A DNA stretch of 64,000 nt from CAUZIZ01 sp965219005 (GCA_965219005.1 CBDCMS010000003.1:2418001-2482000), one strand, 5' to 3'. Positions 37,492 through 46,212 are shown, counted from the first letter of the stretch. Notes: a model not told the origin generated them from the letters alone. A program made the numbers and translations.

Positions 37492-37684
37492 ATTTCTAAT
37501 CCCAAGATACATGCTCGGTCGGTCTCCTCGGCGTACTGCGCGAGTACGACTGCGGGGACTAGCGACAAGTGGTCTCGGTTGAAAAGATTCCATGGACGGC
37601 GCCTGCGCCGCCTCGTCACGACTGGCGATGAGAAATCCGGGCGCTCTGATGCAGTCGATGCAGTCGCTGAAAAAGGAGGCCTTC

Positions 37685-37777
37685 ATGACCAAGAGTGGTT
37701 CTGGCTCCAAGACACAAAGCGTTCCCCTCATTCTGGGCTGTGTCCTCCTTTTCTTGGGCCTTCTCCTGAGTCCGTGA
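37685..37777 (+). CDS. Small single-span membrane peptide, 30 aa
   Basis: ATG at 37685 is preceded by AAAAAGGAGG with 5-6 nt spacing, about the strongest ribosome-binding site in this region. The peptide has a short polar basic N-terminus and one hydrophobic segment (VPLILGCVLLFLGLLLSP), suggesting a membrane-inserted peptide. Nothing similar is recognised. It stands alone between the transglycosylase and the phosphonate islet; a leader or a toxin-like peptide are both possible. Confidence 0.6.
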   Translation: MTKSGSGSKTQSVPLILGCVLLFLGLLLSP

Positions 37778-37809
37778 GATCTTTCGCGGTTTAGCCCTTA
37801 CTATCCCAA

Positions 37810-37825
37810 AAAACCCTAGGGTTTT
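37810..37825. other. Perfect 16-bp palindrome AAAACCCTAGGGTTTT
   Basis: Self-complementary without a loop. It lies between the small peptide gene and the AT-richer islet. It could bind a dimeric protein or serve as a weak terminator after the small gene. Confidence 0.5.
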
Positions 37826-37831
37826 GAAGCT

Positions 37832-37915
37832 TTAGCGAACGTCCTCAAGAAGTCTTTCAATATCTCGAGTGGTCATTCTCCTCGGGTTGTTAGCTGAATG
37901 AAGTAACAGAATCTT
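37832..37915 (-). pseudogene. Possible C-terminal remnant of an iron-containing alcohol dehydrogenase
   Basis: About 28 residues in frame ending at TAA: ...SANNPRRMTTRDIERLLEDVR. The NPR...T..D...LL pattern recalls the C-terminus of Fe-type alcohol dehydrogenases, one family of which occurs in phosphonate clusters. Nothing further upstream fits. The match is short and should be read as a hint that the islet has lost DNA. Confidence 0.3.
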
Positions 37916-37975
37916 TTTTCGGCGAGGCCAAGGATTGCCTTCCTTGGCAGGCTTGCAATATGCTCAGTCCAAGCG

Positions 37976-39229
37976 ATGAGTACCGAAATCAGTTCCATTT
38001 CCTTTGAGTCTAACGGGCGCAGCTATTCACCTCCCAATCGACCGATCGCCGTAATTTGCATTGATGGGTGTGCGGATGAGTACCTTTCCGTCTCCCTCGC
38101 CGCCGGGCGAATGCCCAATCTCGCTCAGATGGAGACGAAGGGATACCGCGGTATGGTGCGGGGAGCATTGCCTTCATTCACCAACGTAAATAACTCCGCA
38201 ATCGTCACCGGCATGCCTCCGTCAGTGACGGGAATTTGTGGAAACTTTTTTCTCAACCCGGAGACGGGCGAAGAAGTGATGATGAACTCGCCGGAGTTTC
38301 GGCGCTGTGACACCCTTCTGAACGCGGCGGCTGAAGCGGGTCGCAAAGTCGCCTTCATTACCGCGAAGGAAAAGCTTAGGACAGTCTTGGGTGATGGAAT
38401 CGTGGAGCGGGGAGGAATCGTCTTCTCTTCCGAGAAAGTTGACGAGGCAAAACTGAAGACTCACGGCGTGGAGAACGCGGAGAAAATAATCGGCAAACCG
38501 CGCCCTGAGATCTATTCGGGAGATGCATCAGTTTATGTGCTCGAGACTGGAGCGGCGCTTGTTGAGCAAGGCCGTGCCGATTTTCTCTACCTCTCACTTA
38601 CGGATTTCATGCAGCACAAGTTTGCTCCTGAGGAGCCGGAAAGTCTGGAGTTTCACACGCGGCTTGATGAGCAGATCGGGCGACTCCTTGATGTGGGTTG
38701 CATCGTTGCCGCAACCGCCGATCATGGGATGAACGCCAAGAATACTCCCGACGGGAAGCCCAAGGTGATCTATGTCCAAACATTGCTGAAGAAGAAGTTT
38801 GGCGATGGCCTGCGCGTCATTTGTCCCATCACGGACCCTTACGTGGTGCATCATGGGGCGCTTGGTTCGTTGGTTATGGTCCATGTCGATGACCTGGCGC
38901 AGGTCCCTGTAATGGCTGCGTTCCTGTTCGATCAGGATGGAATTACAGAAGTCTATAATTGTGAGATGGCGGCAAGGAAACTTGAGCTGGCTCCCGACCG
39001 GATTGGTGATCTTTGCGTCCTTTCAGCCCGCGATACAGTCGTTGGCAAGACGGAAGCAGACCACGATCTCAGTGTGCTCAAAGGAGGTCTGCGATCTCAT
39101 GGTGGGCGTTACGAGGAGATGGTTCCCTTAGTGCTCTCCGAACCACTTAATGAGAATTACCGGCGCAAGGCGCAGGGCGATCCCCGGAACTTTGACATCT
39201 TCGATTTTGTCTGTAATGGAAGCCTTTGA
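37976..39229 (+). CDS. phnA: Phosphonoacetate hydrolase
   Basis: Cleaves the C-P bond of phosphonoacetate to acetate and phosphate; alkaline-phosphatase superfamily. Metal-binding and nucleophile motifs are visible: CIDGCADEYL (first metal Asp), the nucleophile Thr in SFTNVNNSAIVTG near residue 68, DFMQH, ATADHGMN and SHGGRYEE metal ligands. Length 417 aa fits the family. Codon use is more AT-rich than its neighbours (for example ATT and GAT), and it lies among gene fragments, so horizontal gain is likely. Other phosphonate genes (phnW, phnX, transporter) are absent. Confidence 0.9.
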   Translation: MSTEISSISFESNGRSYSPPNRPIAVICIDGCADEYLSVSLAAGRMPNLAQMETKGYRGMVRGALPSFTNVNNSAIVTGMPPSVTGICGNFFLNPETGEEVMMNSPEFRRCDTLLNAAAEAGRKVAFITAKEKLRTVLGDGIVERGGIVFSSEKVDEAKLKTHGVENAEKIIGKPRPEIYSGDASVYVLETGAALVEQGRADFLYLSLTDFMQHKFAPEEPESLEFHTRLDEQIGRLLDVGCIVAATADHGMNAKNTPDGKPKVIYVQTLLKKKFGDGLRVICPITDPYVVHHGALGSLVMVHVDDLAQVPVMAAFLFDQDGITEVYNCEMAARKLELAPDRIGDLCVLSARDTVVGKTEADHDLSVLKGGLRSHGGRYEEMVPLVLSEPLNENYRRKAQGDPRNFDIFDFVCNGSL

Positions 39230-39298
39230 CCTTGATGAGCAAACCTCCGTTTTTGTGGCTGAGGCGCATATATTGAGACAGGCGTCCCTCTTGTTCAG

Positions 39299-39667
39299 AT
39301 GAAGGTGTTGGATGTTAGAGTCGTCTTGGCGACGGAGAAGAACCTCCAGGGCTATGCCCGAATGGTGAGTCAGTGTGACGGTGCCGACGTCGATACTGTC
39401 ACGTGGCCGGCCCCAGGTTGGCGCCCTGTACTTAAGGGCACAGGTAATGAGGCAGGAACCGTGGAAGGTCTCTTCAGGATGAAGTGGGAGGGGGATTTTC
39501 TTTACGGCAAGAACGAAGCTGTGGGATCGACCTGGCTGACCGGGTAGGCGACATTGCCTGAACGGGCAAATAGTGAAAGCTCCGCCCCACGCGTTGAATT
39601 CTTCTGTAAAGAAGCCAACTATCATCCCGATGGTGGTCAGATCTTCTTTCCCATGGAGAAGAAGCCC
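39299..39667 (+). pseudogene. Broken ureidoglycolate-lyase-like (AllA-type cupin) gene
   Basis: The frame encodes VTWPAPGWRPVLKGTGNEAG, DFLYGKNEAVG, then an in-frame TAG (39545-39547), and continues with ANYHPDGGQIFFPMEKKP, the characteristic second half of cupin-type ureidoglycolate lyase homologues (usually a Trp where TAG is). Homology ends at about 39667, where the sequence switches to another frame and an unrelated tail. Both ends of a functional protein are missing. Confidence 0.6.
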
Positions 39668-39837
39668 TTATCCTCACCGAGCTTGGGAGCACGGTCGATT
39701 CCAGCACTTTCGTTCGCATTGAAAGCATCGTTGGCGTGGTTGTCATTGCGGTCCTTTCCGTTCTGTGGTTCTTCAAGAACAACCGGAAGGCCGTCTGGGC
39801 GAAGGCGAAAGCGATTGATGTAAAGATACTTATCTGA
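39664..39837 (+). pseudogene. 3' fragment of an unidentified membrane protein
   Basis: Frame ending at TGA 39835 encodes a tail with one membrane helix (SIVGVVVIAVLSVLWFF) followed by basic residues (KNNRKAVWAKAKA). The start lies inside the previous fragment's end, so this appears to be a joined fragment. Family not recognised; perhaps the end of a transporter. Confidence 0.3.
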
Positions 39838-39887
39838 TTGGACTTCCGGATTTAACCCTTGGTGCTTGTGATTTCGAATTTGTTTAC

Positions 39888-39908
39888 ATCTTGTATCTTG
39901 TACCTTGG
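39888..39908. repeat. Short heptamer repeat
   Basis: ATCTTGTATCTTGTACCTTGG: three units of a 7-bp period (ATCTTGT), related to other ACYTG-type repeats in the window. Lies between gene debris and ackA. Confidence 0.6.
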
Positions 39909-39914
39909 TGCTTT

Positions 39915-41108
39915 TCACTGGGTCAACACGCGTGCAGTTTCTCGGGCAATGATCAACTCTTCATTGGCTAGCACCACAACCACCCGAACAGGAGAATCTT
40001 GCCTGGAAACTACTCCCTCCTGACCCCGAATCGAGTTGGCGTCAGGATCCAGGTGCACACCGAAACACTCGAGTCCTCGGCAAATCGCCTCGCGAACCCG
40101 AGTCCCGTTCTCGCCGATCCCTCCCGTAAAGGCTAGAACATCCAACCCTCCCAGGACGGCTGTGTAGGCACCAATATACTTCTTGGTTTCATAAGCCAAA
40201 ACGTCCAGCGCCAAGGCGGCTCGATCATTACCGGCATCGGCTGCCTCCTCAAGATCTCTGACATCGCCACTAACTCCCGAAATACCCTTCAACCCCCCGT
40301 TCTTGGAGAGGAGTTCCGTCATTTCGGTAGTCGAAAGTCCTTCTTTATCCATCAGATAGAGGAGAATGAAGGGATCCAGGTCTCCATTGCGGGTGGCATG
40401 GGGGAGACCCGCTTGAGGGGAAAACCCCATGCTGGTGTCAATGGACTGCCCATCCTTGATCGCACACATGCTGGAACTCCCGCCCAGGTGACAGGAGATG
40501 ACTCGCAGACCTGCTGGCTCCGAATCGACGAGTTGGGGAGCGCGGTAGGACACGTAGCGGTGGGAGGCCCCGTGAAATCCATAGCGACGAATGGCGTACT
40601 TCTGTGAGAGCTCGTAGGGGATGGCATAGGTCCGGGCATACTTGGGTATGGTCCGATGAAAGGCTGGCTCAAAGACACCCACCAGGGGTTTGTTGGGAAG
40701 CAGTTTCTGGAAGATGCGGAAGGCCTCGATGTAGGGTGGATTGTGCGCGGGAGCGAGCGGGATATAGGCCTCCATCGCCGCAAGAACATCATCGGTGACT
40801 CGGACAGAATCGGCGATGTCCTTCGCGTGCACCGGCTTGAACCCGATTGCATCCAGGTCCTCCAGATCTTCGAGCACTCCCGTTTCCGGAGCCGTCAAGA
40901 TCTTCAGGGCGTGCTCTATCGCGGCCCTCTGATCTGGGCACACCATCTCCTCTTCCTGCTGGGGATGAGGGCCCATCTGGTAGCTGAAGGGCGAGCTGGC
41001 ACTCCCGACTCGTTCGATCCTTCCGACGGCAATCACAGACTCGTCCACCATTTCGAACAGGCGGAACTTGAGGGAGGTGGATCCCGCGTTGACGACCAGT
41101 ACTTTCAC
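39915..41108 (-). CDS. ackA: Acetate kinase family (acetate/butyrate-type)
   Basis: Converts an acyl-phosphate and ADP to acid and ATP. Family motifs: VNAGSTSLKFRLFE at the start, GFHGASHRYVSYRA, SCHLGGSSSMCAI (phosphate loop), TGGIGENG. The GTG at 41108 with GGAG upstream gives 397 aa, the usual AckA length; upstream frame to 41156 is not needed. It follows the phosphotransacylase gene by 22 bp, so they are one operon. Butyrate kinases are close relatives, so the acyl group is not certain. Confidence 0.88.
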   Translation of the reverse strand: MKVLVVNAGSTSLKFRLFEMVDESVIAVGRIERVGSASSPFSYQMGPHPQQEEEMVCPDQRAAIEHALKILTAPETGVLEDLEDLDAIGFKPVHAKDIADSVRVTDDVLAAMEAYIPLAPAHNPPYIEAFRIFQKLLPNKPLVGVFEPAFHRTIPKYARTYAIPYELSQKYAIRRYGFHGASHRYVSYRAPQLVDSEPAGLRVISCHLGGSSSMCAIKDGQSIDTSMGFSPQAGLPHATRNGDLDPFILLYLMDKEGLSTTEMTELLSKNGGLKGISGVSGDVRDLEEAADAGNDRAALALDVLAYETKKYIGAYTAVLGGLDVLAFTGGIGENGTRVREAICRGLECFGVHLDPDANSIRGQEGVVSRQDSPVRVVVVLANEELIIARETARVLTQ

Positions 41109-41130
41109 TTTTCTCCAGACCTCCGGCGAA

Positions 41131-42033
41131 TCACTCCGGGGCGAGCAACGTTCCAATCGCCATGGAGCAGATCTTGGTTTCCGGGGACTCCGCCCGAGAT
41201 AGCAGGACCAGTGGGACCTTGGCTCCCACTACGATCCCACCAGACTCGCCCCCGGCGAAATAGAGAATCGCACGATACAGGATATTGGCAGCCTCGATGT
41301 CGGGGGCTATGAAAACGTCGGTGTTTTCCACCAGCGGACTCTCGATCCCCTTGCGGCTAGCCGCGAACTTGCTCAGGGGAACGTCCAGGGCAATCGGCCC
41401 CTCGACATAGCCTCCAGTCAACTGTCCGCGTCGATTCATCAGGGTGAGGCCGGCGGCATCCACTGTCGCCGGCATGTCTTGGTTGACAAATTCGAGTGCG
41501 CACAGGATGGCGACGTTGGGTTCTGAAATCCCGATAGCATGGGCCACCTCGATCGCGTTGCGCGAGATCTCGGCTTTCTGCGCCAGTGTAGGAGCAACAT
41601 TGATAGCGGCATCGGTCATGATCATCAGACGATTGAACCCGGGGACTTGAAAGACGATGACTTGACTCAGAAGACGTCCCGTCCTCAGTCCTGCCTCCCT
41701 ATCCAAGACCGCACGAATCAGAGCCGCCGTATTGATCTTCCCTTTCATCAGAAGCTTGGCTTCTCCCTGGCGGATCAGGTCGATCGCCTTGCGTGCCGCT
41801 TTGGCGTCATCTGGCTCATCGATGAGCTGATGGTCCGAGATTTCGAACCCAATCTCCTGGGTCATCGATCGTATCTTCTCGCCATCACCGATCAATATCC
41901 CCTCGGCCAGACCAATTTCCTGGGCTTGCTTGAGGGCCTCGATAACGTCGGGGTCATGTCCGGCAGCGACAGCAATCCGCGTTGGACCTCGCGAGGTCGC
42001 GGTCTGTACTAGTTCATCCAGGTTACGAAACAC
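41131..42033 (-). CDS. Phosphate acyltransferase (Ptb/Pta type)
   Basis: Exchanges CoA of an acyl-CoA for phosphate, producing acyl-phosphate for the kinase downstream. Family features: N-terminal RIAVAAGHDPDVIEAL, LLMKGKINTAALIRAVL, MTDAAINVAP, LEFVNQDMPATVDAA, GGIVVGAKVPLVLLSRA. At 300 aa it fits phosphate butyryltransferase and the small Pta group. GTG start at 42033 has GGAGGCGG 8 bp upstream. Operon with ackA and the HMGL-like synthase. Confidence 0.86.
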   Translation of the reverse strand: MFRNLDELVQTATSRGPTRIAVAAGHDPDVIEALKQAQEIGLAEGILIGDGEKIRSMTQEIGFEISDHQLIDEPDDAKAARKAIDLIRQGEAKLLMKGKINTAALIRAVLDREAGLRTGRLLSQVIVFQVPGFNRLMIMTDAAINVAPTLAQKAEISRNAIEVAHAIGISEPNVAILCALEFVNQDMPATVDAAGLTLMNRRGQLTGGYVEGPIALDVPLSKFAASRKGIESPLVENTDVFIAPDIEAANILYRAILYFAGGESGGIVVGAKVPLVLLSRAESPETKICSMAIGTLLAPE

Positions 42034-42057
42034 CTTTACCGCCTCCAGTTGGCCTGG

Positions 42058-43281
42058 TTATGCAGTCGCCATGACAGATTGAACGATGCCTTCGAACTCC
42101 TCAGTTGTCAGCAGCGATTTCCTTTCGATCGACGTTTGTTTCACCATGTCGAGGATGGCCTTTGCCTGTTCCGCCGACACCTCGACGCCGAGCCGTTCCA
42201 GATGCTCCTCTATATTGGCAAGACCACTCCCCTTGCCCAGTGCGATATCCACCCCCGGACGTCCCACGACTTCCGGCAGAAAGGGGATGTATTCCAGTGG
42301 TTCCACGTCCTTACAGCGTCGATGAAACATGGAGACGATACCGGACTCAATGTGGTAAAGGGAGTCGCCGACAATGGGTCGATTGGGGGGAAGCTCCAAA
42401 CCGGCCAGCTCCTGCACCAGCTTCGAGAGCTCGTACAGTTCCTCGGTTCTGATCCCGATGTCGACCCCGTAGAGGAGCTTGAGGGCCATCGCAGTGTCTT
42501 CGAGCGGCACGTTGCCGGCTCGCTCTCCGATCGCCGAAACCGTCACATGCGCCACAGAAGCGCCGTTAGCGAGTGCAGCGATCGTATTGGCAACACCCAG
42601 CCCGAAGTCTTCGTGGCAGTGAATTTCGATGGGTTGATTGAAACGAGATCGCAGCTTCTTGAGCACCATTGCGACGCCCTCGGGAGTACAAACGCCGAAG
42701 GAATCAGCCACCGTCAGGGAATCCATGTGCCCTTCAGTGGAAACCCTTTCAATGAGATCCAAATACCGGTCCAGGTCTGAACGGGTGCTGTCGATCGTGA
42801 AGAAAACGGTATACAGCCCGGCTTCCTTGGCCGCGAGTGTGGTCTCGATGGAGGACTCGATAGCCCAATCCATGGTCTTGCCGTACGCATGCTTGATGAT
42901 GTGATCACTGGAAGGAATCTCGGTGATGATTCCGTCTACCCCACAGTCCTTGGCCTGCTTCACGTCGACGGGCATGCACCGTGCGAAGGAAAAAATCTCT
43001 GGCCCCAAGTCCAGGGCTACGATGTCCTTGATCGCAGCCTCGTCCTCGTCCGACACCGCCGGCATGCCAGCCTCGATTCGATGGACGCCAGCGCGGGCAA
43101 GACCCTTGGCGATGGCAACTTTGTCTTCACGCCGAAAAACGATCCCGGTCTGCTGTTCACCGTCACGCAGGGTCACGTCGTGAATCCTGATTCCGTCCTG
43201 AAAGTTCAACGTCTGACGGGCTTCTGGTGAGAAGTTCCAGGGACTGGCAAACCAGCGATCCGTCTTCCATTCTTGGCTCAT
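42058..43281 (-). CDS. Isopropylmalate/homocitrate/citramalate synthase family enzyme
   Basis: Claisen-type condensing enzyme (HMGL-like TIM barrel) joining acetyl-CoA to a 2-oxoacid, 407 aa. The catalytic start THDVTLRDGEQQTG (metal-binding Asp) and HCHEDFGLGVANT (metal His pair) are present; residues DSFGVCTPEG and GERAGNVPLED are typical. No LeuA allosteric C-domain, so a short type such as homocitrate or citramalate synthase. ATG 43281 with AAGGAG 8 bp upstream decides the start. Together with Ptb and AckA it could feed an acyl-CoA to ATP route, which is inference. Confidence 0.8.
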   Translation of the reverse strand: MSQEWKTDRWFASPWNFSPEARQTLNFQDGIRIHDVTLRDGEQQTGIVFRREDKVAIAKGLARAGVHRIEAGMPAVSDEDEAAIKDIVALDLGPEIFSFARCMPVDVKQAKDCGVDGIITEIPSSDHIIKHAYGKTMDWAIESSIETTLAAKEAGLYTVFFTIDSTRSDLDRYLDLIERVSTEGHMDSLTVADSFGVCTPEGVAMVLKKLRSRFNQPIEIHCHEDFGLGVANTIAALANGASVAHVTVSAIGERAGNVPLEDTAMALKLLYGVDIGIRTEELYELSKLVQELAGLELPPNRPIVGDSLYHIESGIVSMFHRRCKDVEPLEYIPFLPEVVGRPGVDIALGKGSGLANIEEHLERLGVEVSAEQAKAILDMVKQTSIERKSLLTTEEFEGIVQSVMATA

Positions 43282-43390
43282 TTTCGATCTCCTTATCAAA
43301 CTACGAGTCTAGTGAAATATAGAAGAAACAATTCAATGCTGTGAGGCCCACCGGGGGGCGTATGATAACAGAAAGAAGGTGGGAACGTCA

Positions 43391-43585
43391 CAGGTCACAA
43401 GTCGCAGGTCGCAGGTTTCTCGCTCTGCTCTCTCTGGAGATGAACTCCTAGATTGAGCCATCGAATCTCACGAGAATCTGCTTGACTCTTCAGCAAGAAC
43501 TCAGTCCTAAGAACATCGACCTGCGACCTGCGACCTGCGACCTGCGACCTGCGACCTGCGACCTGCGACCTGCGACCTGCGACCT
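43391..43585. repeat. Heptamer tandem repeats in inverted arrangement
   Basis: 43391-43418 holds AGGTCGC-type units (CAGGTCACAAGTCGCAGG...), and 43517-43585 holds about ten copies of CGACCTG. The two blocks are reverse complements of each other's unit, about 100 bp apart, so they can pair. No gene lies between them. It is in the gap between the HMGL-like gene and the GNAT gene; the GNAT stop is 12 bp beyond the array. Confidence 0.9.
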
Positions 43586-43597
43586 CGGTCCTGGTCC

Positions 43598-44599
43598 TCA
43601 AGCGTTCCAGATAAAGGCGTGGAAATCCTTCGCCGTGTTGAAGCCAAGCCGGGAGTAGAGTTGATAGGCACCTTTGTTGCTGTTCGTAACCGACAGCGCG
43701 ACCCGCCTTAGTCCCAGCCGGTAGGCGCTCTGAAAATAGGTTTTCAAGAGCTGGCTTCCGACTCCTTTTCCCTGACAGTCCCGACGCACAGAGATCTGGG
43801 GAATCATTCCGGTCTCAGGACCAATCTTCGAGGAGATAAGAACCGCACAGGCCAGTCCTGAGTTGTCCAGAGCAAGGTAACTGGTTTTGGGAGAGAAGGT
43901 TCCGCATCCCGGACTATCGACCAGGTTCCGAAGGAAACGCAAACAGCCTTGCTGACTCTGGTAGTCCTTGCAGATTCGATAGTCGGCGGAGGTCTGATAG
44001 CTATCAAATACAACCTGTGCCGCGGGCTCCAGGTAGCGACTCTCCCAGTTCACGAATCGAAATGGCGAGGCCAAATCGCGCTGCTGACTCACATCTGTCT
44101 CGGGGTTCAGGTCGCGGCACAGGAAGTGTCGATCCACGACCTCAAAGCCGTACCGCTTAAAAAGGGGAGCAAGATCGGAGTTAAAGGAAAAGGCCTGACA
44201 TTCGATCCTTTGAACCCGGCCCCACGATCGAAGAGAGCTCACCGTGGGCTCAAGTAACTGATCGTAGCTCTGAGCGGAAGCAGACGTCCGCCGAACATAC
44301 ACGTTGCCAACGTAGCCGATGGGATAGCTGACGGCGTAGTAGGAGTATCCAACTACCTTGCCAGTCTTTGAAATCAAGCTGTAGCCAGGCAGAGATCTCG
44401 ATTCAATGTACTTCGAGATGAGAGAAACAGCGGGCTCATAATCCCAAAACAGCTGGCTTCGCCAGCACTGGATCTCTTCTTCAAAAAGCTCAGCGGCGCT
44501 CTCGATTGTGACCTCTGAAAGAGGTACGATCCGCATGCTTGGACGTCCTGAACAGAGAACGTGTTGCTCGTCTGAAATCGGCTTCGTCAGACTACTCAT
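43598..44599 (-). CDS. GNAT family N-acetyltransferase, two-domain
   Basis: 333-aa acetyltransferase with a degenerate N-terminal GNAT-like half and a canonical C-terminal one (RRDCQGKGVGSQLLKTY, the Q-x-x-G-x-G/A acetyl-CoA loop; LSVTNSNKGAYQLYSRLGF). The substrate is not evident. Starts at ATG 44599; an alternative is M22. It lies alone, with the heptamer array just behind its stop. Confidence 0.8.
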   Translation of the reverse strand: MSSLTKPISDEQHVLCSGRPSMRIVPLSEVTIESAAELFEEEIQCWRSQLFWDYEPAVSLISKYIESRSLPGYSLISKTGKVVGYSYYAVSYPIGYVGNVYVRRTSASAQSYDQLLEPTVSSLRSWGRVQRIECQAFSFNSDLAPLFKRYGFEVVDRHFLCRDLNPETDVSQQRDLASPFRFVNWESRYLEPAAQVVFDSYQTSADYRICKDYQSQQGCLRFLRNLVDSPGCGTFSPKTSYLALDNSGLACAVLISSKIGPETGMIPQISVRRDCQGKGVGSQLLKTYFQSAYRLGLRRVALSVTNSNKGAYQLYSRLGFNTAKDFHAFIWNA

Positions 44600-44868
44600 T
44601 CTAGCATCGCACGCACTTCCTCCAAAACTAGTTTTCGGCTAGCTCCGACTGGCGCTTCTCACGAGTTTGCCATCAACCCTTCGAGGCCGACTCTGGCTTG
44701 TCAGTGGGCGGTGCTATTCTGAACCAGGTTAGGCGGTTCTGGCGGATGGGAGGCGCCAAGGTGTTGTATTTGTGCGGTTTGTGAAGATCGCGAGAATGAG
44801 CACCTGGGTATGCGGAGAATCGACCGGGCCCTGAGCGCACAGCAAATCGGCGCGCACCGCCGTCGCGA

Positions 44869-45885
44869 ATGGCTCAAGCTGGGTCTGAGTTCATTGATGG
44901 CGAAATGAAGTACATTCGAGACTTCAGAGATAAAGACCGGGTCAACTCCCACTCCTTCCTTCGTGCCAAGAAAGTCGTCGAGGAAGATGGCAAGGCACCC
45001 CATCTCCAGCTGACTCTTGGAGACCGAACCGGCAATATCGAGGCAAAGCTGCTCTTGGATAAGGTGGAGCTCGAGGATGGAGTTCGAATAGGGGACATTG
45101 TCAGCTACGAAGGCGTCGTTGAGGTCTCAAACGGCGATAGGCGGCTCCTGGTGAGGCAGGTCTCGAAGGCAAAGCCCGAGGCTCGAGGGAGAGATTTCCA
45201 CATCAAAGATCTGATCCGGGTCACCGATCACAATATCGACCAAATGTGGGGCCGATTGCGAAGCCTCATCAGGACACATACCCGGCGACCGTGCGTGCGG
45301 CAGCTGTTGAGCAACATCCTTGATGTCCATCGTGATAAGGTCAAGAGTTATCCAGCCGGGACCGAGGTCCATCACAACTACTGGGGAGGATTTCTCGAAC
45401 ACGTGCTCTCGGTGTTGGAGGGCGCGCTCTTCTTTGCCAGGAGGTATCCGGGATTGGACAAGGATCTGCTCGTCGCGGGAGCCGTGCTGCACGACATTGG
45501 AAAGCTGGAAGAACTGGGAAACCCGGAGAACCCATCCTACACTACCCGCGGCACCTTAATCGGCCACGTCGTGCTGGGACGCGATCTGCTTCGAGAGGAA
45601 GCGGCCAAAATCGAGGAGTTCCCCTCGACCCTCCTGATGCTCCTGGAACATCTGATACTCAGTCACCAGGGACTCTACGAATGGGGCTCTCCCAAGCGTC
45701 CCAAGATTCCCGAAGCCTTGATCATCCACTACGTGGACGACCTCGACTCGAAAATGAATCGCTTCTCCCGCCTCCTCATGGAGGACTCAGGAAACGCCGA
45801 CTTCACCCCTTTCGATCGCTACCTCGATCGGGTAGTTTTCAAGGGCTCGTATGAGGCATCCGACGAAAGACCGCAGGCCGACTAG
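44869..45885 (+). CDS. YhaM-like 3'-5' exoribonuclease (OB fold + HD)
   Basis: RNA/DNA 3'-end nuclease of the YhaM type. An N-terminal OB-fold (LQLTLGDRTGNIEAKLL; VRIGDIVSYEG) is followed by an HD phosphohydrolase domain (HHNYWGGFLEHVLSVLE, VLHDIGKLEEL with the His-Asp metal pair, LILSHQG). 338 aa; an ATG at 44905 (MKYIRDFRDKD) fits family N-termini better than 44869. Likely housekeeping RNA turnover. Confidence 0.88.
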   Translation: MAQAGSEFIDGEMKYIRDFRDKDRVNSHSFLRAKKVVEEDGKAPHLQLTLGDRTGNIEAKLLLDKVELEDGVRIGDIVSYEGVVEVSNGDRRLLVRQVSKAKPEARGRDFHIKDLIRVTDHNIDQMWGRLRSLIRTHTRRPCVRQLLSNILDVHRDKVKSYPAGTEVHHNYWGGFLEHVLSVLEGALFFARRYPGLDKDLLVAGAVLHDIGKLEELGNPENPSYTTRGTLIGHVVLGRDLLREEAAKIEEFPSTLLMLLEHLILSHQGLYEWGSPKRPKIPEALIIHYVDDLDSKMNRFSRLLMEDSGNADFTPFDRYLDRVVFKGSYEASDERPQAD

Positions 45886-45992
45886 TCCGGATCCGCGGGT
45901 TTGCCTGAATTACAACTTCAGCGATCGGCCGTGAGTTGCAGATTGGTGGGGCCACCAGCTGGTTGGGATCATTCGTGGATCAGAGGACCCAT

Positions 45993-46061
45993 CACCTACG
46001 CCGAAGGCGTTACTGCGTGTAGTCCAGGGTTGCAATGCGACGTGAGCTACCCTGGGTTAGA
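45993..46061. repeat. REP-like palindromic repeat
   Basis: CCTACGCCGAAGGCGTTACT followed by a CCAGGGTT...ACCCTGGG inverted pair. A second, shorter copy is at 52984-53060 (ACGCCGCGGGCGTTATTG, CCCAGGGTT). No gene seen in 45886-46160. Confidence 0.6.
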
Positions 46062-46169
46062 AGTTAATCCTGCTTCCTCTACACTGAACGTGTTATTGCC
46101 AAAACGCTACCAAGCTCCAATTGCGGCAGAGGCCTAGAAAACCTCTCTCCTCGTTCGAGACGGGTCTGC

Positions 46170-46199
46170 TTGCCCTCGGCCACAACCCGGACATATAAT
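46170..46199 (+). promoter_or_regulatory. Sigma-70-type promoter for the HPF-sigma-like gene
   Basis: TTGCCC (46170-46175) and a consensus TATAAT (46194-46199) with 18 bp between. The start codon is only 13 bp after the -10 box, so the transcript would have a very short leader, around 5-8 nt. Confidence 0.65.
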
Positions 46200-46212
46200 C
46201 TGTGTATTCCGG

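Noticed and set aside
43517..43585. CRISPR-like array
   Set aside because: Units are only 7 bp and there are no spacers; plain tandem repeat.
44717..44785. Stretch resembling bacterial 4.5S/SRP RNA (GAACCAGGTTAGGC...)
   Set aside because: It lacks the GGAA tetraloop and the conserved AGCA on the 3' strand; only the short CCAGG/AGG part matches.
45901..46137. 78-aa ORF
   Set aside because: Overlaps a REP-like palindromic repeat; no ribosome-binding site or family motif.
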